DNA of 64,000 nt from Alphaproteobacteria bacterium (GCA_017307375.1 JAFKFH010000005.1:124001-188000), one strand, 5' to 3'; shown: positions 53,661 through 62,845, counted from the stretch's first letter. Notes: generated from the letters alone by a model not told the origin. A program made the numbers and translations.

Positions 53661-54590
53661 TCAGGTCAGGCTGACCACCACCCCCGCATGGTCCGACGGC
53701 CACAGGCCGCCGGACGTGCGGTCGGCGGGCTGATCGCCGAGGACCATGGCGTCGCGCGCGACCATGCCCCGCGCGAAGATCGCATCGATGCGGTCCGTGA
53801 GGCCGCCCGGTGGATTGCGCAGATCCTCGGCCTGCCCCGAGGTTGCGCCCCCCGGCTGGTCGGTCCATCCATCGACGAAACCGGCCTGGGACAGGCGTTG
53901 CCAGACCGGCGCCCCGGGGCCGGAATTGAGGTCGCCGGCGAGGATGACCGGCCCGGCGACGGCCGCCGGGCCCGCCAGAATCTCGCCAAGCTGCGGCAAT
54001 TGGACCTCCGGCTTGAAGTATTCGAGATGGGTGCAGATCAGCCGGGCGCGCCGGCCACCCCATTCCAGATCCGCCCCCACCCAGCCCCGGTCGATCGGAA
54101 ATATCGCTCCGGCCAACGACACTTCGTGCCGGACGGCAAACCGCCCGGCGCCCGCGCCTGCGGCGGCACAGCGGCCGCGACGCGCCAGGATGACGACGGC
54201 GTCCTGCAGCCAGACGCCTTGCCAGCCCCCGCGTTCGAGGCTCAGCGGCAGCCAGAGCGGCGGGCCGGGCGAACGGGCGGCGATATCGTAGTCGAGCCCC
54301 CTTTCGGCGAGGGCCGAGATCAGCAGGCCGAGGAAATCGATCTCGGCCGCCGGCATCGCCGAAGCCGGCCCCCTCGCCCAGCGGAAGACCTCCTGCAGGG
54401 CGAGCACGTCGGCGTCCGCCCGGGCGATGCAATCGGCCAGCGCCTGGGCGCGCGCCGCGAAATCGGTGGCCCTGACCATCGCCCAGAGGCGGGCGACTCG
54501 GTCGGGCATTTCGCCCAGGGTCGCGCCGAAGATGCGGCTGATATCGGCGCCGAGATAGAGATTCCAGGTCAGCACGCGCAGGTCGGACAT
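53661..54590 (-). CDS. Endonuclease/exonuclease/phosphatase-fold protein
   Basis: A 309-aa enzyme of the EEP superfamily, which includes nucleases, sphingomyelinases and phosphatases. It begins LRVLTWNLYLGAD (metal-binding Asn), has ALQEVFRW (metal Glu), VILAGDLNSGPG (catalytic Asp/Asn) and a C-terminal PSDHAGVVV with the catalytic Asp-His. It has no signal peptide, so it probably acts in the cytosol. The substrate cannot be told. It is convergent with cfa and lies 16 nt from the TspO gene on the same strand. Confidence 0.88.
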   Translation of the reverse strand: MSDLRVLTWNLYLGADISRIFGATLGEMPDRVARLWAMVRATDFAARAQALADCIARADADVLALQEVFRWARGPASAMPAAEIDFLGLLISALAERGLDYDIAARSPGPPLWLPLSLERGGWQGVWLQDAVVILARRGRCAAAGAGAGRFAVRHEVSLAGAIFPIDRGWVGADLEWGGRRARLICTHLEYFKPEVQLPQLGEILAGPAAVAGPVILAGDLNSGPGAPVWQRLSQAGFVDGWTDQPGGATSGQAEDLRNPPGGLTDRIDAIFARGMVARDAMVLGDQPADRTSGGLWPSDHAGVVVSLT

Positions 54591-54606
54591 CGCGTCCGAC
54601 GCTATC

Positions 54607-55095
54607 TCAATTCAGCTGGACGATGGCAAGATTCAGGACCGAGGCAAACATCACCCAGGCCAGGTAAGGCACCATGAGCCAGCCGGCGACACGGTCGCGC
54701 CGCATGAACAGGGCCAGTGTCGCGGCGATGGCCACCAGCAGTGCCAGGACGTCGATCAAGGCGGCGAGCGGCGCGCGCAGGCCGAAGAACAGCACCGACC
54801 AGGCGAGATTGAGCGCCAGTTGCAGCGCGAACATGCCGAGCGGCAGCGAGCCAAGCCGACCGTCCAGCCGCCAGACGCGCCAGGCGGCAACCGCCATCAT
54901 CGCATAAAGCAGTGTCCAGACCGGCGAAAAGACCCAGTTCGGCGGATTGAAGGCCGGCTTCGCCAGGGTGGCGTACCAGCTGCCGACCGAACTTGCGGTG
55001 GCCCACCCGCCCAGCCCGGCCACCGCAAAGCAGGCGACCAGGGCGACGAGCAGGCCGAGATAGGGATGACGAGGCCGTGATTGGTTCATGTCCAT
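54607..55095 (-). CDS. TspO/MBR family protein
   Basis: A 162-aa membrane protein with five segments. The signature reads WYATLAKPAFNPPNWVFSPVWTLLYAMM, followed by LNLAWSVLFFGL. TspO proteins bind tetrapyrroles and carry or break down porphyrins, and in phototrophic relatives they modulate pigment genes in response to oxygen. ATG 55095 or 55089 are both possible starts; further upstream the frame runs into the dnaB promoter region. It is first in a pair with the EEP-fold gene. Confidence 0.93.
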   Translation of the reverse strand: MDMNQSRPRHPYLGLLVALVACFAVAGLGGWATASSVGSWYATLAKPAFNPPNWVFSPVWTLLYAMMAVAAWRVWRLDGRLGSLPLGMFALQLALNLAWSVLFFGLRAPLAALIDVLALLVAIAATLALFMRRDRVAGWLMVPYLAWVMFASVLNLAIVQLN

Positions 55096-55130
55096 GATAC
55101 GCAAACGCGCGACCGCGCGGATTTGCCCCC

Positions 55131-55139
55131 TGTGGATAA
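55131..55139 (-). promoter_or_regulatory. DnaA-box-like site 1 upstream of dnaB
   Basis: TGTGGATAA is the exact complement of TTATCCACA, the strongest DnaA box. It lies 135 nt before the dnaB ATG. Confidence 0.6.
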
Positions 55140-55171
55140 AATCATGCGAAGCCAGCATCGATGCGGCCCAG

Positions 55172-55180
55172 TTGTCCACA
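55172..55180 (+). promoter_or_regulatory. DnaA-box-like site 2 upstream of dnaB
   Basis: TTGTCCACA differs from the TTATCCACA consensus at one base. It faces site 1 across 32 nt. Confidence 0.5.
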
Positions 55181-55212
55181 GAACAAAAGCGGGGGACAAT
55201 GCGAATCGGAGC

Positions 55213-55241
55213 TTGTACCTGGTGGCCGCGCTGTGCATAAA
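55213..55241 (+). promoter_or_regulatory. dnaB promoter
   Basis: TTGTAC (55213-55218) and CATAAA (55236-55241) are separated by 17 nt, 32 nt before the dnaB ATG. The -10 overlaps DnaA-box-like site 3. Confidence 0.55.
55232..55240 (-). promoter_or_regulatory. DnaA-box-like site 3 overlapping the dnaB -10
   Basis: TGTGCATAA is the complement of TTATGCACA, which fits the TTATNCACA consensus. Binding here would cover the -10 element of the predicted dnaB promoter. Confidence 0.55.
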
Positions 55242-55273
55242 GCCCGGCTTCGTCAAATCACCCGGACCCGAGC

Positions 55274-56740
55274 ATGGCCAGCGTCACCCCGCTGAATACC
55301 GACCCGCAGGCGCCTGTCTATCGCAACCAGCCCCACAATGTGGAGGCCGAGCAGGCGTTGCTGGGTGCAATCCTCGTGAACAACGAGGCGGCGTCGCGGG
55401 TTCAGGGGTTCCTGATTGCCGACCACTTCTTCAACCTGGCCCATCAGCGGATCTACCGCGCCGCCGCGACGCTGATCGAGCGCGGCCAGATCGCCAACCC
55501 GGTCACGCTCAAGGGCATGTTCGACCGTGACGAGGCCCTCAAGGAACTGGGCGGCGCCAGCTATCTCGCCCGCCTGGCCGGTGCCGCCATCACCATCATC
55601 AACGTCGAGGAATACGGCCGGCTGATCCACGACCTGGCCGTTCGCCGCGAACTGATCCGCGTCGGCGAGGAAATGGTGAACAACGCCTACGACGCCGCCC
55701 TCGACGTCGCCGCGGTCAAGCAGATCGAGCAGGCCGAGGCCAAGCTGTTCTCGCTGGCCGAGACCGGCCGGTCGGAAAGCGGTTTCGTCAGCTTCAAGGA
55801 TGCGATCCGCGTATCGCTCGAGATGGCCGAGGCCGCGCTGGGCACCGGCGGCGTATCGGGCGTCACCTGCGGCCTGCGCGACGTCGACCGCATGCTCGGC
55901 GGGTTCCACAATTCCGATCTTCTGATCCTCGCCGGCCGTCCGTCGATGGGCAAGACGGCGCTGGCCACGACGATGGCCTTCAATGCCGCGCGCATCTGGC
56001 TCGAGACCAATGGCGAGCGCGGTTCCGGCGTCGCCTTCTTCAGCCTGGAAATGTCGGCCGACCAGCTCGCCACCCGTATCCTGTCGATGCAGGCCGAGAT
56101 CCCGTCGGAAAAGTTCCGCAAGGGCGACATGACCGACGAGGAATTCCAGATGCGCCTGATCCCGTCGGCGCAACTGCTGGAACAGGTGCCCTTCTTCATC
56201 GACGATACCGGCGCGATCCCGATTTCGACGCTGCGCGCCCGGTCGCGCCGGCTCAAGCGCCAGCACCCCGAGATCGGGCTCATCGTCATCGACTACCTCC
56301 AGCTCGTCCGCGGCTCGTCCAGCAAGGCCAACGAGAACCGCGTGCAGGAAGTCTCCGAGGTGACGCAGGGGCTGAAGGCGCTGGCCAAGGAACTCAACGT
56401 GCCGGTCCTGGCGCTGTCGCAGCTGTCACGCCAGGTCGAGGCGCGCGACGACAAGCGGCCGCAGCTGTCCGACCTGCGCGAGTCCGGCTCGATCGAGCAG
56501 GACGCCGACGTCGTCATGTTCGTCTATCGCGAGGAATATTACGAAATGCGCAAGCAGCCGGCGATGGACACGCCGGAGCATTTCGCCTGGCAGGAGAAGA
56601 TGGAGAGCATCCGCGACCAGGCGGAACTCGTGATCGGCAAGCAGCGCCACGGCCCGATCGGCAATGTCATCATGAAATTCGAATCCCAGTTCACCAAGTT
56701 CTCGGACTACTCCGGCGATCGCCGCCCGCATGAGAGCTGA
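55274..56740 (+). CDS. dnaB: Replicative DNA helicase
   Basis: A 488-aa hexameric helicase that unwinds DNA ahead of the replisome. The N-terminal domain begins NVEAEQALLGAILVNNEA; the RecA-like domain has Walker A GRPSMGKTALA, Walker B LIVIDYLQLVRG and DLRESGSIEQDADVVMF. No intein is seen. Between its own promoter and TspO are three DnaA-box-like sites. In related genomes an alanine racemase gene usually follows; here an MlaE/MlaF pair does. Confidence 0.97.
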   Translation: MASVTPLNTDPQAPVYRNQPHNVEAEQALLGAILVNNEAASRVQGFLIADHFFNLAHQRIYRAAATLIERGQIANPVTLKGMFDRDEALKELGGASYLARLAGAAITIINVEEYGRLIHDLAVRRELIRVGEEMVNNAYDAALDVAAVKQIEQAEAKLFSLAETGRSESGFVSFKDAIRVSLEMAEAALGTGGVSGVTCGLRDVDRMLGGFHNSDLLILAGRPSMGKTALATTMAFNAARIWLETNGERGSGVAFFSLEMSADQLATRILSMQAEIPSEKFRKGDMTDEEFQMRLIPSAQLLEQVPFFIDDTGAIPISTLRARSRRLKRQHPEIGLIVIDYLQLVRGSSSKANENRVQEVSEVTQGLKALAKELNVPVLALSQLSRQVEARDDKRPQLSDLRESGSIEQDADVVMFVYREEYYEMRKQPAMDTPEHFAWQEKMESIRDQAELVIGKQRHGPIGNVIMKFESQFTKFSDYSGDRRPHES

Positions 56741-56815
56741 GCGCCCGTTGCCGCAGTGCAACAACCGCTGGGTGCCGAGCGGATTTTCCAAGGATTTCCG
56801 CGCCTCTCGTGGAAT

Positions 56816-56844
56816 TTGACACTAACATGGCGGTTGGCTAAGGT
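56816..56844 (+). promoter_or_regulatory. Sigma70-like promoter for mlaE-mlaF
   Basis: A perfect -35 TTGACA (56816-56821) and a -10 TAAGGT (56839-56844) are separated by 17 nt, 49 nt before the mlaE ATG at 56893. Confidence 0.6.
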
Positions 56845-56892
56845 GCGCCCGCCTTGGCCCGAAGCCCCTGCCCGCTGGGACCCGCACCACGC

Positions 56893-57666
56893 ATGAATCC
56901 GTTTGCCGCCGTCGGTCGCGTCGTCCTCGCGTTTTTCGCCGAGACCGGTCGCATCGCCCTGTTCACCGCCATGGCCCTGCGCCATTGCGTGTCGCCGCCG
57001 CTGTATCTCCGCCTGCTGGCCCGCCAGATTATGGTCGTGGGATACTACTCTCTACCCGTGGTAGGGCTTACCGCCCTGTTTACCGGCATGGTGCTGGCGC
57101 TGCAGATCTATATCGGCTCGTCGCGCTTCAACGCTGAGAGCGCGGTGGCGACCATCGTCGTCATCGGCCTGACGCGCGAACTCGGCCCGGTGCTGTCCGG
57201 GCTGATGGTCGCCGGCCGCGTCGCCTCGGCGATGGCCGCGGAAATCGGCACGATGCGGGTGACAGAGCAGATCGACGCCCTGACCACGCTGTCGACCAAT
57301 CCGTTCAAGTACCTGGTGGTCCCGCGGCTGATCGCGACCACGCTGGCCCTGCCGCTGCTGGTGCTGATCGCCGACATCATCGGCGTGATGGGCGGCTATC
57401 TCGTCGGCATCCACAAGCTCGGCTTCAATGCCGGCAGCTATCTGCACAACACCTTCGAATTCCTCAAGGCGCTCGACGTCGTCTCCGGCCTGGTCAAGGC
57501 AACCGTGTTCGGTTTCCTGATCGCGCTGATGGGTTGCTATCACGGGTTCCATTCGAAGGGCGGCGCGCAGGGCGTCGGCAAGGCCACCACCGATGCGGTC
57601 GTCTCTGCCTCGATCCTCATTCTGGTCGCGAACTATTTCGTGACCGAGCTGTTCTTCGCCCAATGA
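56893..57666 (+). CDS. mlaE: MlaE-type phospholipid ABC permease
   Basis: A 257-aa inner-membrane permease of the MlaFEDB group, which moves phospholipids between inner and outer membranes. It has the family stretches VVGYYSLPVVGLTALFTGMVLALQ, LTRELGPVLSGLMVAGRVASAMAAEIGTM and GGAQGVGKATTDAVV. About five membrane segments. ATG 56893 is used; a TTG at 56854 is an alternative. The ATPase gene overlaps its stop by 4 nt. The substrate-binding MlaD and MlaB are not nearby, so they must be encoded elsewhere if the complex is complete. Confidence 0.92.
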   Translation: MNPFAAVGRVVLAFFAETGRIALFTAMALRHCVSPPLYLRLLARQIMVVGYYSLPVVGLTALFTGMVLALQIYIGSSRFNAESAVATIVVIGLTRELGPVLSGLMVAGRVASAMAAEIGTMRVTEQIDALTTLSTNPFKYLVVPRLIATTLALPLLVLIADIIGVMGGYLVGIHKLGFNAGSYLHNTFEFLKALDVVSGLVKATVFGFLIALMGCYHGFHSKGGAQGVGKATTDAVVSASILILVANYFVTELFFAQ

Positions 57667-58439
57667 GCGCCCCCCCGAAGATCGCCGTCGCCGGCGTCCA
57701 CAAGCGCTTTGGCAAGAAGATCGTGCTGGACGGCGTCGACCTCGAAGTCGCGCGCGGCCAATCGCTGGTCATCATCGGCGGGTCGGGCACCGGCAAGTCG
57801 GTGCTGCTGAAATGCATCCTGGGGCTGATCCGGCCCGATTCCGGCTCGATCAAGGTCGACGGGACCGAGACGGTCGGCATGTCGGCATCGGACCGCGAAC
57901 AGGTGATGCGCAAGTTCGGCATGCTGTTCCAGGGTTCGGCGCTGTTCGATTCGCTCAAGGTCTGGGAAAACGTCGCCTTCGGGCTGATCCAGGGCCGGAA
58001 GATGGAGCGGGCCAGGGCCCGCGACATCGCGATCGAGAAACTGGGGCAGGTCGGGCTGGGACCGGAGGTCGGCGAGCTGTCGCCGGCAGAACTGTCGGGC
58101 GGCATGCAGAAGCGCGTGGCGCTGGCCCGCGCCATCGCCACCGAGCCCGAGATCATCTTCTTCGACGAACCGACGACGGGCCTGGACCCGATCACCGCCG
58201 ACGTCATCAACGATCTGATCGTCGCCTGCGTGAAGCGCCTGGGCGCCACCACGCTGTCGATCACCCACGACATGGCCTCGGCCCGCAAGATCGCCGACCG
58301 GATCGCCATGATCTACAAGGGCCGGATCATCTGGCAGGGACCGGTCGCCGACATCGACCGGTCGGGCAACGACTACGTCGACCAGTTCATCCATGGTCGC
58401 GCCGAGGGCCCGATCAAGATGGACGTGCTGAAACCCTGA
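57663..58439 (+). CDS. mlaF: MlaF-type ABC ATP-binding protein
   Basis: A 258-aa ATPase pairing with the MlaE-type permease. Walker A GGSGTGKSV is near residue 40, the signature LSGGMQKRVALARA is typical of the MlaF group (GGMxKR rather than GGQQQR), and Walker B reads IIFFDEPTTGLDP. It overlaps the permease gene in an ATGA and ends 4 nt before radA, so radA may also be read from this transcript. Confidence 0.93.
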   Translation: MSAPPKIAVAGVHKRFGKKIVLDGVDLEVARGQSLVIIGGSGTGKSVLLKCILGLIRPDSGSIKVDGTETVGMSASDREQVMRKFGMLFQGSALFDSLKVWENVAFGLIQGRKMERARARDIAIEKLGQVGLGPEVGELSPAELSGGMQKRVALARAIATEPEIIFFDEPTTGLDPITADVINDLIVACVKRLGATTLSITHDMASARKIADRIAMIYKGRIIWQGPVADIDRSGNDYVDQFIHGRAEGPIKMDVLKP

Positions 58440-58443
58440 CGGC

Positions 58444-59826
58444 ATGGCCAAGGCCCTGCCCACCTTCGTCTGTCAGGCCTGCGGCGAGGTCTACCGCAAG
58501 TGGCAGGGCCACTGCACGTCGTGCGGCGCCTGGAACTCGATCGTCGAGGAAGCCGCCCGCCAGGCGGTGCCCAAGGGGCTGTCGGCGGCCAAGGGCCGCA
58601 GCCTCGACTTCGTCAGCCTCGACAGTCACGGCGAGGACCCGCCGCGTCTCGTGGTCGGCATGCCCGAACTCGACCGCGTGCTGGGCGGCGGGCTCGTCCC
58701 CGGCTCGGCCATACTGATCGGCGGCGATCCCGGCATCGGCAAGTCGACGATCCTGCTGCAGGCGGTGGCGAAACTGGCGCGGGCCGGTGTGCCCTGCACC
58801 TATATCTCCGGCGAGGAAGCGGTGGCGCAGATCGGGCTGCGCGCCCGGCGGCTGGGGCTGGGCGATGCGCCGGTGCGGCTGGCGGCCGCCAACAACCTGC
58901 GCGACGTCGTCACCAGCCTCGACCATGGCGGCCCGCCCGAGGTGGTGGTCATCGATTCGATCCAGACCCTCTATGCCGACAACATCGAGTCGGCCCCGGG
59001 GACCGTGTCGCAGGTTCGCGCCGTCGCCCAGGAACTGATCCGGCTGGCCAAGCGCAGCGACCACACCGTGCTGCTGGTCGGGCATGTCACCAAGGATGGC
59101 CAGATCGCCGGCCCGCGCGTGGTCGAGCACATGGTCGACACCGTGCTCTATTTCGAGGGCGAACGCGGGCATCAATTCCGCATCCTGCGCGCGGTGAAGA
59201 ACCGCTTCGGCGCCACCGACGAGATCGGCGTCTTCGCGATGACCGACGCCGGGCTGAACGAGGTCGCCAACCCGTCGGCCCTGTTCCTTGGCCAGCGCGA
59301 GGCCCCGGTGGCCGGCGCGGTGGTCTTTGCGGGTATCGAGGGCACGCGGCCGATCCTGGTCGAGATCCAGGCGCTGGTCGCCCGCTCGGCGCTGGCGACG
59401 CCGCGCCGGGCCGTGGTCGGCTGGGATTCCAGCCGGCTGGCCATGGTGCTTGCCGTGCTCGAGGCCCGCTGCGGCGTCGGATTTTCCGGGGCCGACGTCT
59501 ACCTGAACATCGCCGGCGGACTGACGGTGCGCGAGCCCGCCGCCGACCTGGCCGTGGCCGCCGCGCTGATTTCGTCCTTGACCGAGCAGCCGATGCCCCC
59601 GCATAGCGTGGTCTTCGGCGAGATTTCGCTGGCCGCCGAGGTTCGTCCGGTGGCCCAGGCGGAAGCGCGGCTGAAAGAAGCGACCAAGCTGGGGTTCACC
59701 GACGCCGTCGTGCCGGCCGGCATGAAGTCCCGGCCTGCCGGCATCGGGCTCAGCGAACTCGGCCGGCTCGACGAGTTGCTGGCCCTGTTTCCGGGTTCGG
59801 CGCAGTTGTTGCGAGAGAAGGACTAA
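58444..59826 (+). CDS. radA: DNA repair protein RadA
   Basis: A 460-aa RecA-like ATPase that drives branch migration of recombination intermediates. A four-Cys zinc finger (Cys10, Cys13, Cys24, Cys27) opens the protein, then Walker A GGDPGIGKST, the RadA-specific KNRFG in RAVKNRFGATDE, and a C-terminal Lon-like domain (PRRAVVGWDSSRLAMVLAVLEARCG). Length and motifs are complete. Its stop overlaps the cvpA start (TAATG). Confidence 0.96.
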   Translation: MAKALPTFVCQACGEVYRKWQGHCTSCGAWNSIVEEAARQAVPKGLSAAKGRSLDFVSLDSHGEDPPRLVVGMPELDRVLGGGLVPGSAILIGGDPGIGKSTILLQAVAKLARAGVPCTYISGEEAVAQIGLRARRLGLGDAPVRLAAANNLRDVVTSLDHGGPPEVVVIDSIQTLYADNIESAPGTVSQVRAVAQELIRLAKRSDHTVLLVGHVTKDGQIAGPRVVEHMVDTVLYFEGERGHQFRILRAVKNRFGATDEIGVFAMTDAGLNEVANPSALFLGQREAPVAGAVVFAGIEGTRPILVEIQALVARSALATPRRAVVGWDSSRLAMVLAVLEARCGVGFSGADVYLNIAGGLTVREPAADLAVAAALISSLTEQPMPPHSVVFGEISLAAEVRPVAQAEARLKEATKLGFTDAVVPAGMKSRPAGIGLSELGRLDELLALFPGSAQLLREKD

Positions 59827-60551
59827 TGCAGGATCTCGGCATCAATCCGGTCGACATCGTCGTCCTGGTCATCGTCGTCCTCTCGGGCGCCCTCGCCTTC
59901 GTTCGCGGCTTCGTCAAGGAAGTGCTGGCGGTGGTCGGGTGGGTCGGTGCCGCGATCGCGACGCTGCAGCTGTTCCCCTATGTCCGGCCGATCACCCGGC
60001 AGTACATCCAGACCGAGATGCTGGCCGACGGCCTCGCCGGCCTCGGCATCTTCCTGATCACGCTGCTGCTGTTCTCGATCCTCAGCCATTCGATTGCCAA
60101 GGGCGTCCGCAATTCGGCCATTTCCGCAGTCGACCGCTCGCTCGGTTTCCTGTTCGGCCTGGTGCGCGGCGCGGTCGTCGTCTGCCTCGCCTATCTGCTG
60201 GTCGTATCGGTACTGGCGCCGAAGGACCAGCCGGCATGGCTGCGCAACGCGCGGGTGATGCCGCTGCTGGAATGGGGTACCAGCCGCATCATCCTGCTGG
60301 TACCGAACGAATATCGCCCGAACGTCGATCTCGGCGCGAACGCCGCCGACATCCAGGCCCGGCCGCCGACGGCACTGCCGCCGGCGCGCATACCTGCCCC
60401 GCAGCCCGCGCCGGGCGCCGCGCCCGCACCGGCCCCGGGACCGGCCTTGAATCCGCTGCCGACGGCACCAACTGACAAAGCCGGGCAAACCGGCTATAAA
60501 ACCGAAGACCGCCGTGAATTGGAGCAAATCCTGCGCGGCCAGACCCAGTAA
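59826..60551 (+). CDS. CvpA family membrane protein
   Basis: A 241-aa inner-membrane protein with four segments in the first 130 residues (begins NPVDIVVLVIVVLSGALAFVRGFVKEVL). In E. coli the homolog is needed for colicin V production and for tolerance of bile salts; its place beside purF is conserved. The C-terminal 60 residues are Pro/Ala-rich (PAPQPAPGAAPAPAPGPA) and probably unstructured. purF begins 10 nt downstream. Confidence 0.92.
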   Translation: MQDLGINPVDIVVLVIVVLSGALAFVRGFVKEVLAVVGWVGAAIATLQLFPYVRPITRQYIQTEMLADGLAGLGIFLITLLLFSILSHSIAKGVRNSAISAVDRSLGFLFGLVRGAVVVCLAYLLVVSVLAPKDQPAWLRNARVMPLLEWGTSRIILLVPNEYRPNVDLGANAADIQARPPTALPPARIPAPQPAPGAAPAPAPGPALNPLPTAPTDKAGQTGYKTEDRRELEQILRGQTQ

Positions 60552-60561
60552 TTCGAGGATC

Positions 60562-62079
60562 ATGGTAATGAGCGCGACCCCTCGCCGGCTCGCCCATCCC
60601 GCTTTTGCCCATCCCTTCATGCGGGCGGAGGATGACGACGACCATCCGCGCGAGGAATGCGGCATCTTCGGACTCTGGGGCGCGGATCAGGCTGCGGCCC
60701 ATGTGGCCCTCGGCCTGCATGCCCTGCAGCATCGCGGCCAGGAGGCGGCGGGCATCGTCGCCTATGACGGGCGCAGCTTCAACAGCCACCGGGCGCTGGG
60801 CCATGTCGGCCCGAACTTCAGCCAGGCGTCGGTGATCGCCGGCCTGCCCGGCCACGCAGCGATCGGCCACAACCGCTATTCGACCTCGGGCGACACGCTG
60901 CTGCGCAACGTCCAGCCGATCTACGCCGACCTGGCGTTCGGCGGCATCGCGCTGGCCCATAACGGCAACCTGACCAATGCCGTGGCCTTGCGCCGCAACC
61001 TCGTCAACCGCGGCTCGATCTTCCAGTCGACGATGGATACCGAGGTGATCGTCCATCTGATGGCGACCAGCCGGTCGCGCAGCGTGGTCGACCGGCTGAC
61101 CGACGCGCTGGGCCAGATCGAGGGGGCCTATTCGCTGATCGCGCTGACCTCGGAGGCTCTGATCGGCGTGCGCGACCCGCATGGCGTGCGGCCGCTGGTC
61201 CTGGGCAAGCTGCGCGACTCCTACGTGCTGGCCTCCGAGACCGTCGCCCTCGACATCATCGGGGCCGACTATGTCCGCGACGTGGAAGCCGGCGAAATGG
61301 TCGTGATCAACAACGACGGCATCCATTCCCAGCGCCCGTTCCCGAAGACCCGGGCCCGGTTCTGCATCTTCGAATACATCTACTTCGCCCGGCCGGATTC
61401 GATTTCCGAGGGCAAGTCGGTCTATGACGCGCGCAAGCGGATCGGCATGGAGCTGGCGCGCGAATCGCCGGTTGCCGCCGACGTGGTGATCCCGGTTCCC
61501 GATTCCGGCGTGCCCGCCTCGCTCGGCTTCGCGCAGGAATCGGGCATCCCTTATGAGCTCGGCATCATCCGCAACCATTATGTCGGCCGCACCTTCATCG
61601 AGCCGACCGACCAGATCCGCCATCTCGGCGTGCGGCTGAAGCACAATGCCAACCGCGCTCATATCGCGGGCAAGCGGGTCGTGCTGGTCGACGATTCGAT
61701 CGTGCGCGGCACCACCTCGACCAAGATCGTCGAGATGGTGCGCGAGGCCGGTGCGGCCGAGGTGCACATGCGCATCGCCTCGCCGCCGACCAGCTATTCC
61801 TGCTTCTACGGCGTCGATACGCCCGAGCGCTCCAAGCTTTTGGCCGCCACGCACGACGTCGAGGCGATGCGGCAGTTCATCAAGGCCGATTCGCTCGCCT
61901 TCCTGTCGACCGACGGGCTCTATCGTGCGATGGGCGAGGAGTCGCGCAACAACGACCGGCCGCAATATTGCGATGCCTGCTTCACCGGCGACTATCCGAT
62001 CCCGCTGACCGACAACGACGAAGTCGAAGGCGGCGGCCGCACCACCCGACTGACCCTGCTGGCCGAACGCGGCCGCTGA
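60562..62079 (+). CDS. purF: Amidophosphoribosyltransferase
   Basis: A 505-aa enzyme for the first committed step of purine synthesis: it moves the amide of glutamine to PRPP. The N-terminal nucleophile is Cys33 in EECGIFGLWG, so a propeptide of 32 residues should be removed. The glutaminase motifs (LHALQHRGQEAAG, GHNRYST) are followed by the PRTase loop VVLVDDSIVRGTT. ATG 60562 after GAGG is used; ATG 60568 is possible. The cvpA-purF pair is conserved across proteobacteria. Confidence 0.97.
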   Translation: MVMSATPRRLAHPAFAHPFMRAEDDDDHPREECGIFGLWGADQAAAHVALGLHALQHRGQEAAGIVAYDGRSFNSHRALGHVGPNFSQASVIAGLPGHAAIGHNRYSTSGDTLLRNVQPIYADLAFGGIALAHNGNLTNAVALRRNLVNRGSIFQSTMDTEVIVHLMATSRSRSVVDRLTDALGQIEGAYSLIALTSEALIGVRDPHGVRPLVLGKLRDSYVLASETVALDIIGADYVRDVEAGEMVVINNDGIHSQRPFPKTRARFCIFEYIYFARPDSISEGKSVYDARKRIGMELARESPVAADVVIPVPDSGVPASLGFAQESGIPYELGIIRNHYVGRTFIEPTDQIRHLGVRLKHNANRAHIAGKRVVLVDDSIVRGTTSTKIVEMVREAGAAEVHMRIASPPTSYSCFYGVDTPERSKLLAATHDVEAMRQFIKADSLAFLSTDGLYRAMGEESRNNDRPQYCDACFTGDYPIPLTDNDEVEGGGRTTRLTLLAERGR

Positions 62080-62113
62080 TCACCTCCGTCTCCGTTTCCC
62101 AGGATTGCTGCAC

Positions 62114-62845
62114 TTGACCAAGAAGCTTGAAGGCAAGATCGCGCTGGTGACCGGCGCCAGCCGCGGCATCGGCCGCGCCGTCGCCAAGCGGCTGGCCACC
62201 GAAGGCGCCCATGTCATCGCGCTGGCCCGCACCACTGGCGGCCTCGAGGAACTCGACGACGAGATCCAGGCGCTGGGCGGCACCGCGACGCTGGTGCCGA
62301 CCGACCTGACCCAGCCGGCCACGCTGGACGGCTTGGCCATGCCGCTCTATGAGCGCTGGGGACGGCTGGACATCCTGGTGGGCAATGCCGGCATCCTCGG
62401 CCGGCTGATGCCGCTGCCCCAGTTCCCGCCCGACATCTGGGAACAGTGCTTCACCGTCAACGTGCACGCCAACTGGCGGCTGTTGCGCGCCCTCGACCCG
62501 CTGCTGCGCGCCGCCCCTGCGGGCCGCGCGGTCTTCGTGACCTCGGGCGCCGCGCAGAAGGCCCCGGCCTACTGGGGGGCGTATTCGGCGTCCAAGGCGG
62601 CGCTTGAGACCATGGTCCGCACCTATGCCGACGAGGTCGGCGACGTCACCAAGGTGCGCACCAACCTCCTGTCGCCCGGACCGACGCGGACGGCGATGCG
62701 CAGCCAGGCTTTCCCGAGCGAACCGCCGGAGAGCCTCAAGACGCCGGAGGAGCTGACCGACGCCTTCCTGTGGCTCTGCTCGGAGGCCTGCACCCTGAAC
62801 GGCCAAGTGCTCGACGTGCGCGAGTGGTCGCCGCCGGTCCACTGA
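62114..62845 (+). CDS. Short-chain dehydrogenase/reductase
   Basis: A 243-aa classical SDR: cofactor loop TGASRGIGRAVAKRLA, NAGILG and the catalytic tyrosine in GAYSASKAALETM, with the Ser in VTSGAAQKAP. It follows purF by 34 nt, as in several related genomes; the substrate is unknown. The start is a TTG at 62114, 9 nt after AGGA; a TTG at 62105 lies too close to that site. It is probably cotranscribed with purF. Confidence 0.88.
   Translation: MTKKLEGKIALVTGASRGIGRAVAKRLATEGAHVIALARTTGGLEELDDEIQALGGTATLVPTDLTQPATLDGLAMPLYERWGRLDILVGNAGILGRLMPLPQFPPDIWEQCFTVNVHANWRLLRALDPLLRAAPAGRAVFVTSGAAQKAPAYWGAYSASKAALETMVRTYADEVGDVTKVRTNLLSPGPTRTAMRSQAFPSEPPESLKTPEELTDAFLWLCSEACTLNGQVLDVREWSPPVH

Noticed and set aside
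55096-55273. DnaA-box cluster as the chromosomal origin
   Set aside because: Only three sites, no AT-rich unwinding element and no dnaA, parAB, hemE or similar origin markers nearby.
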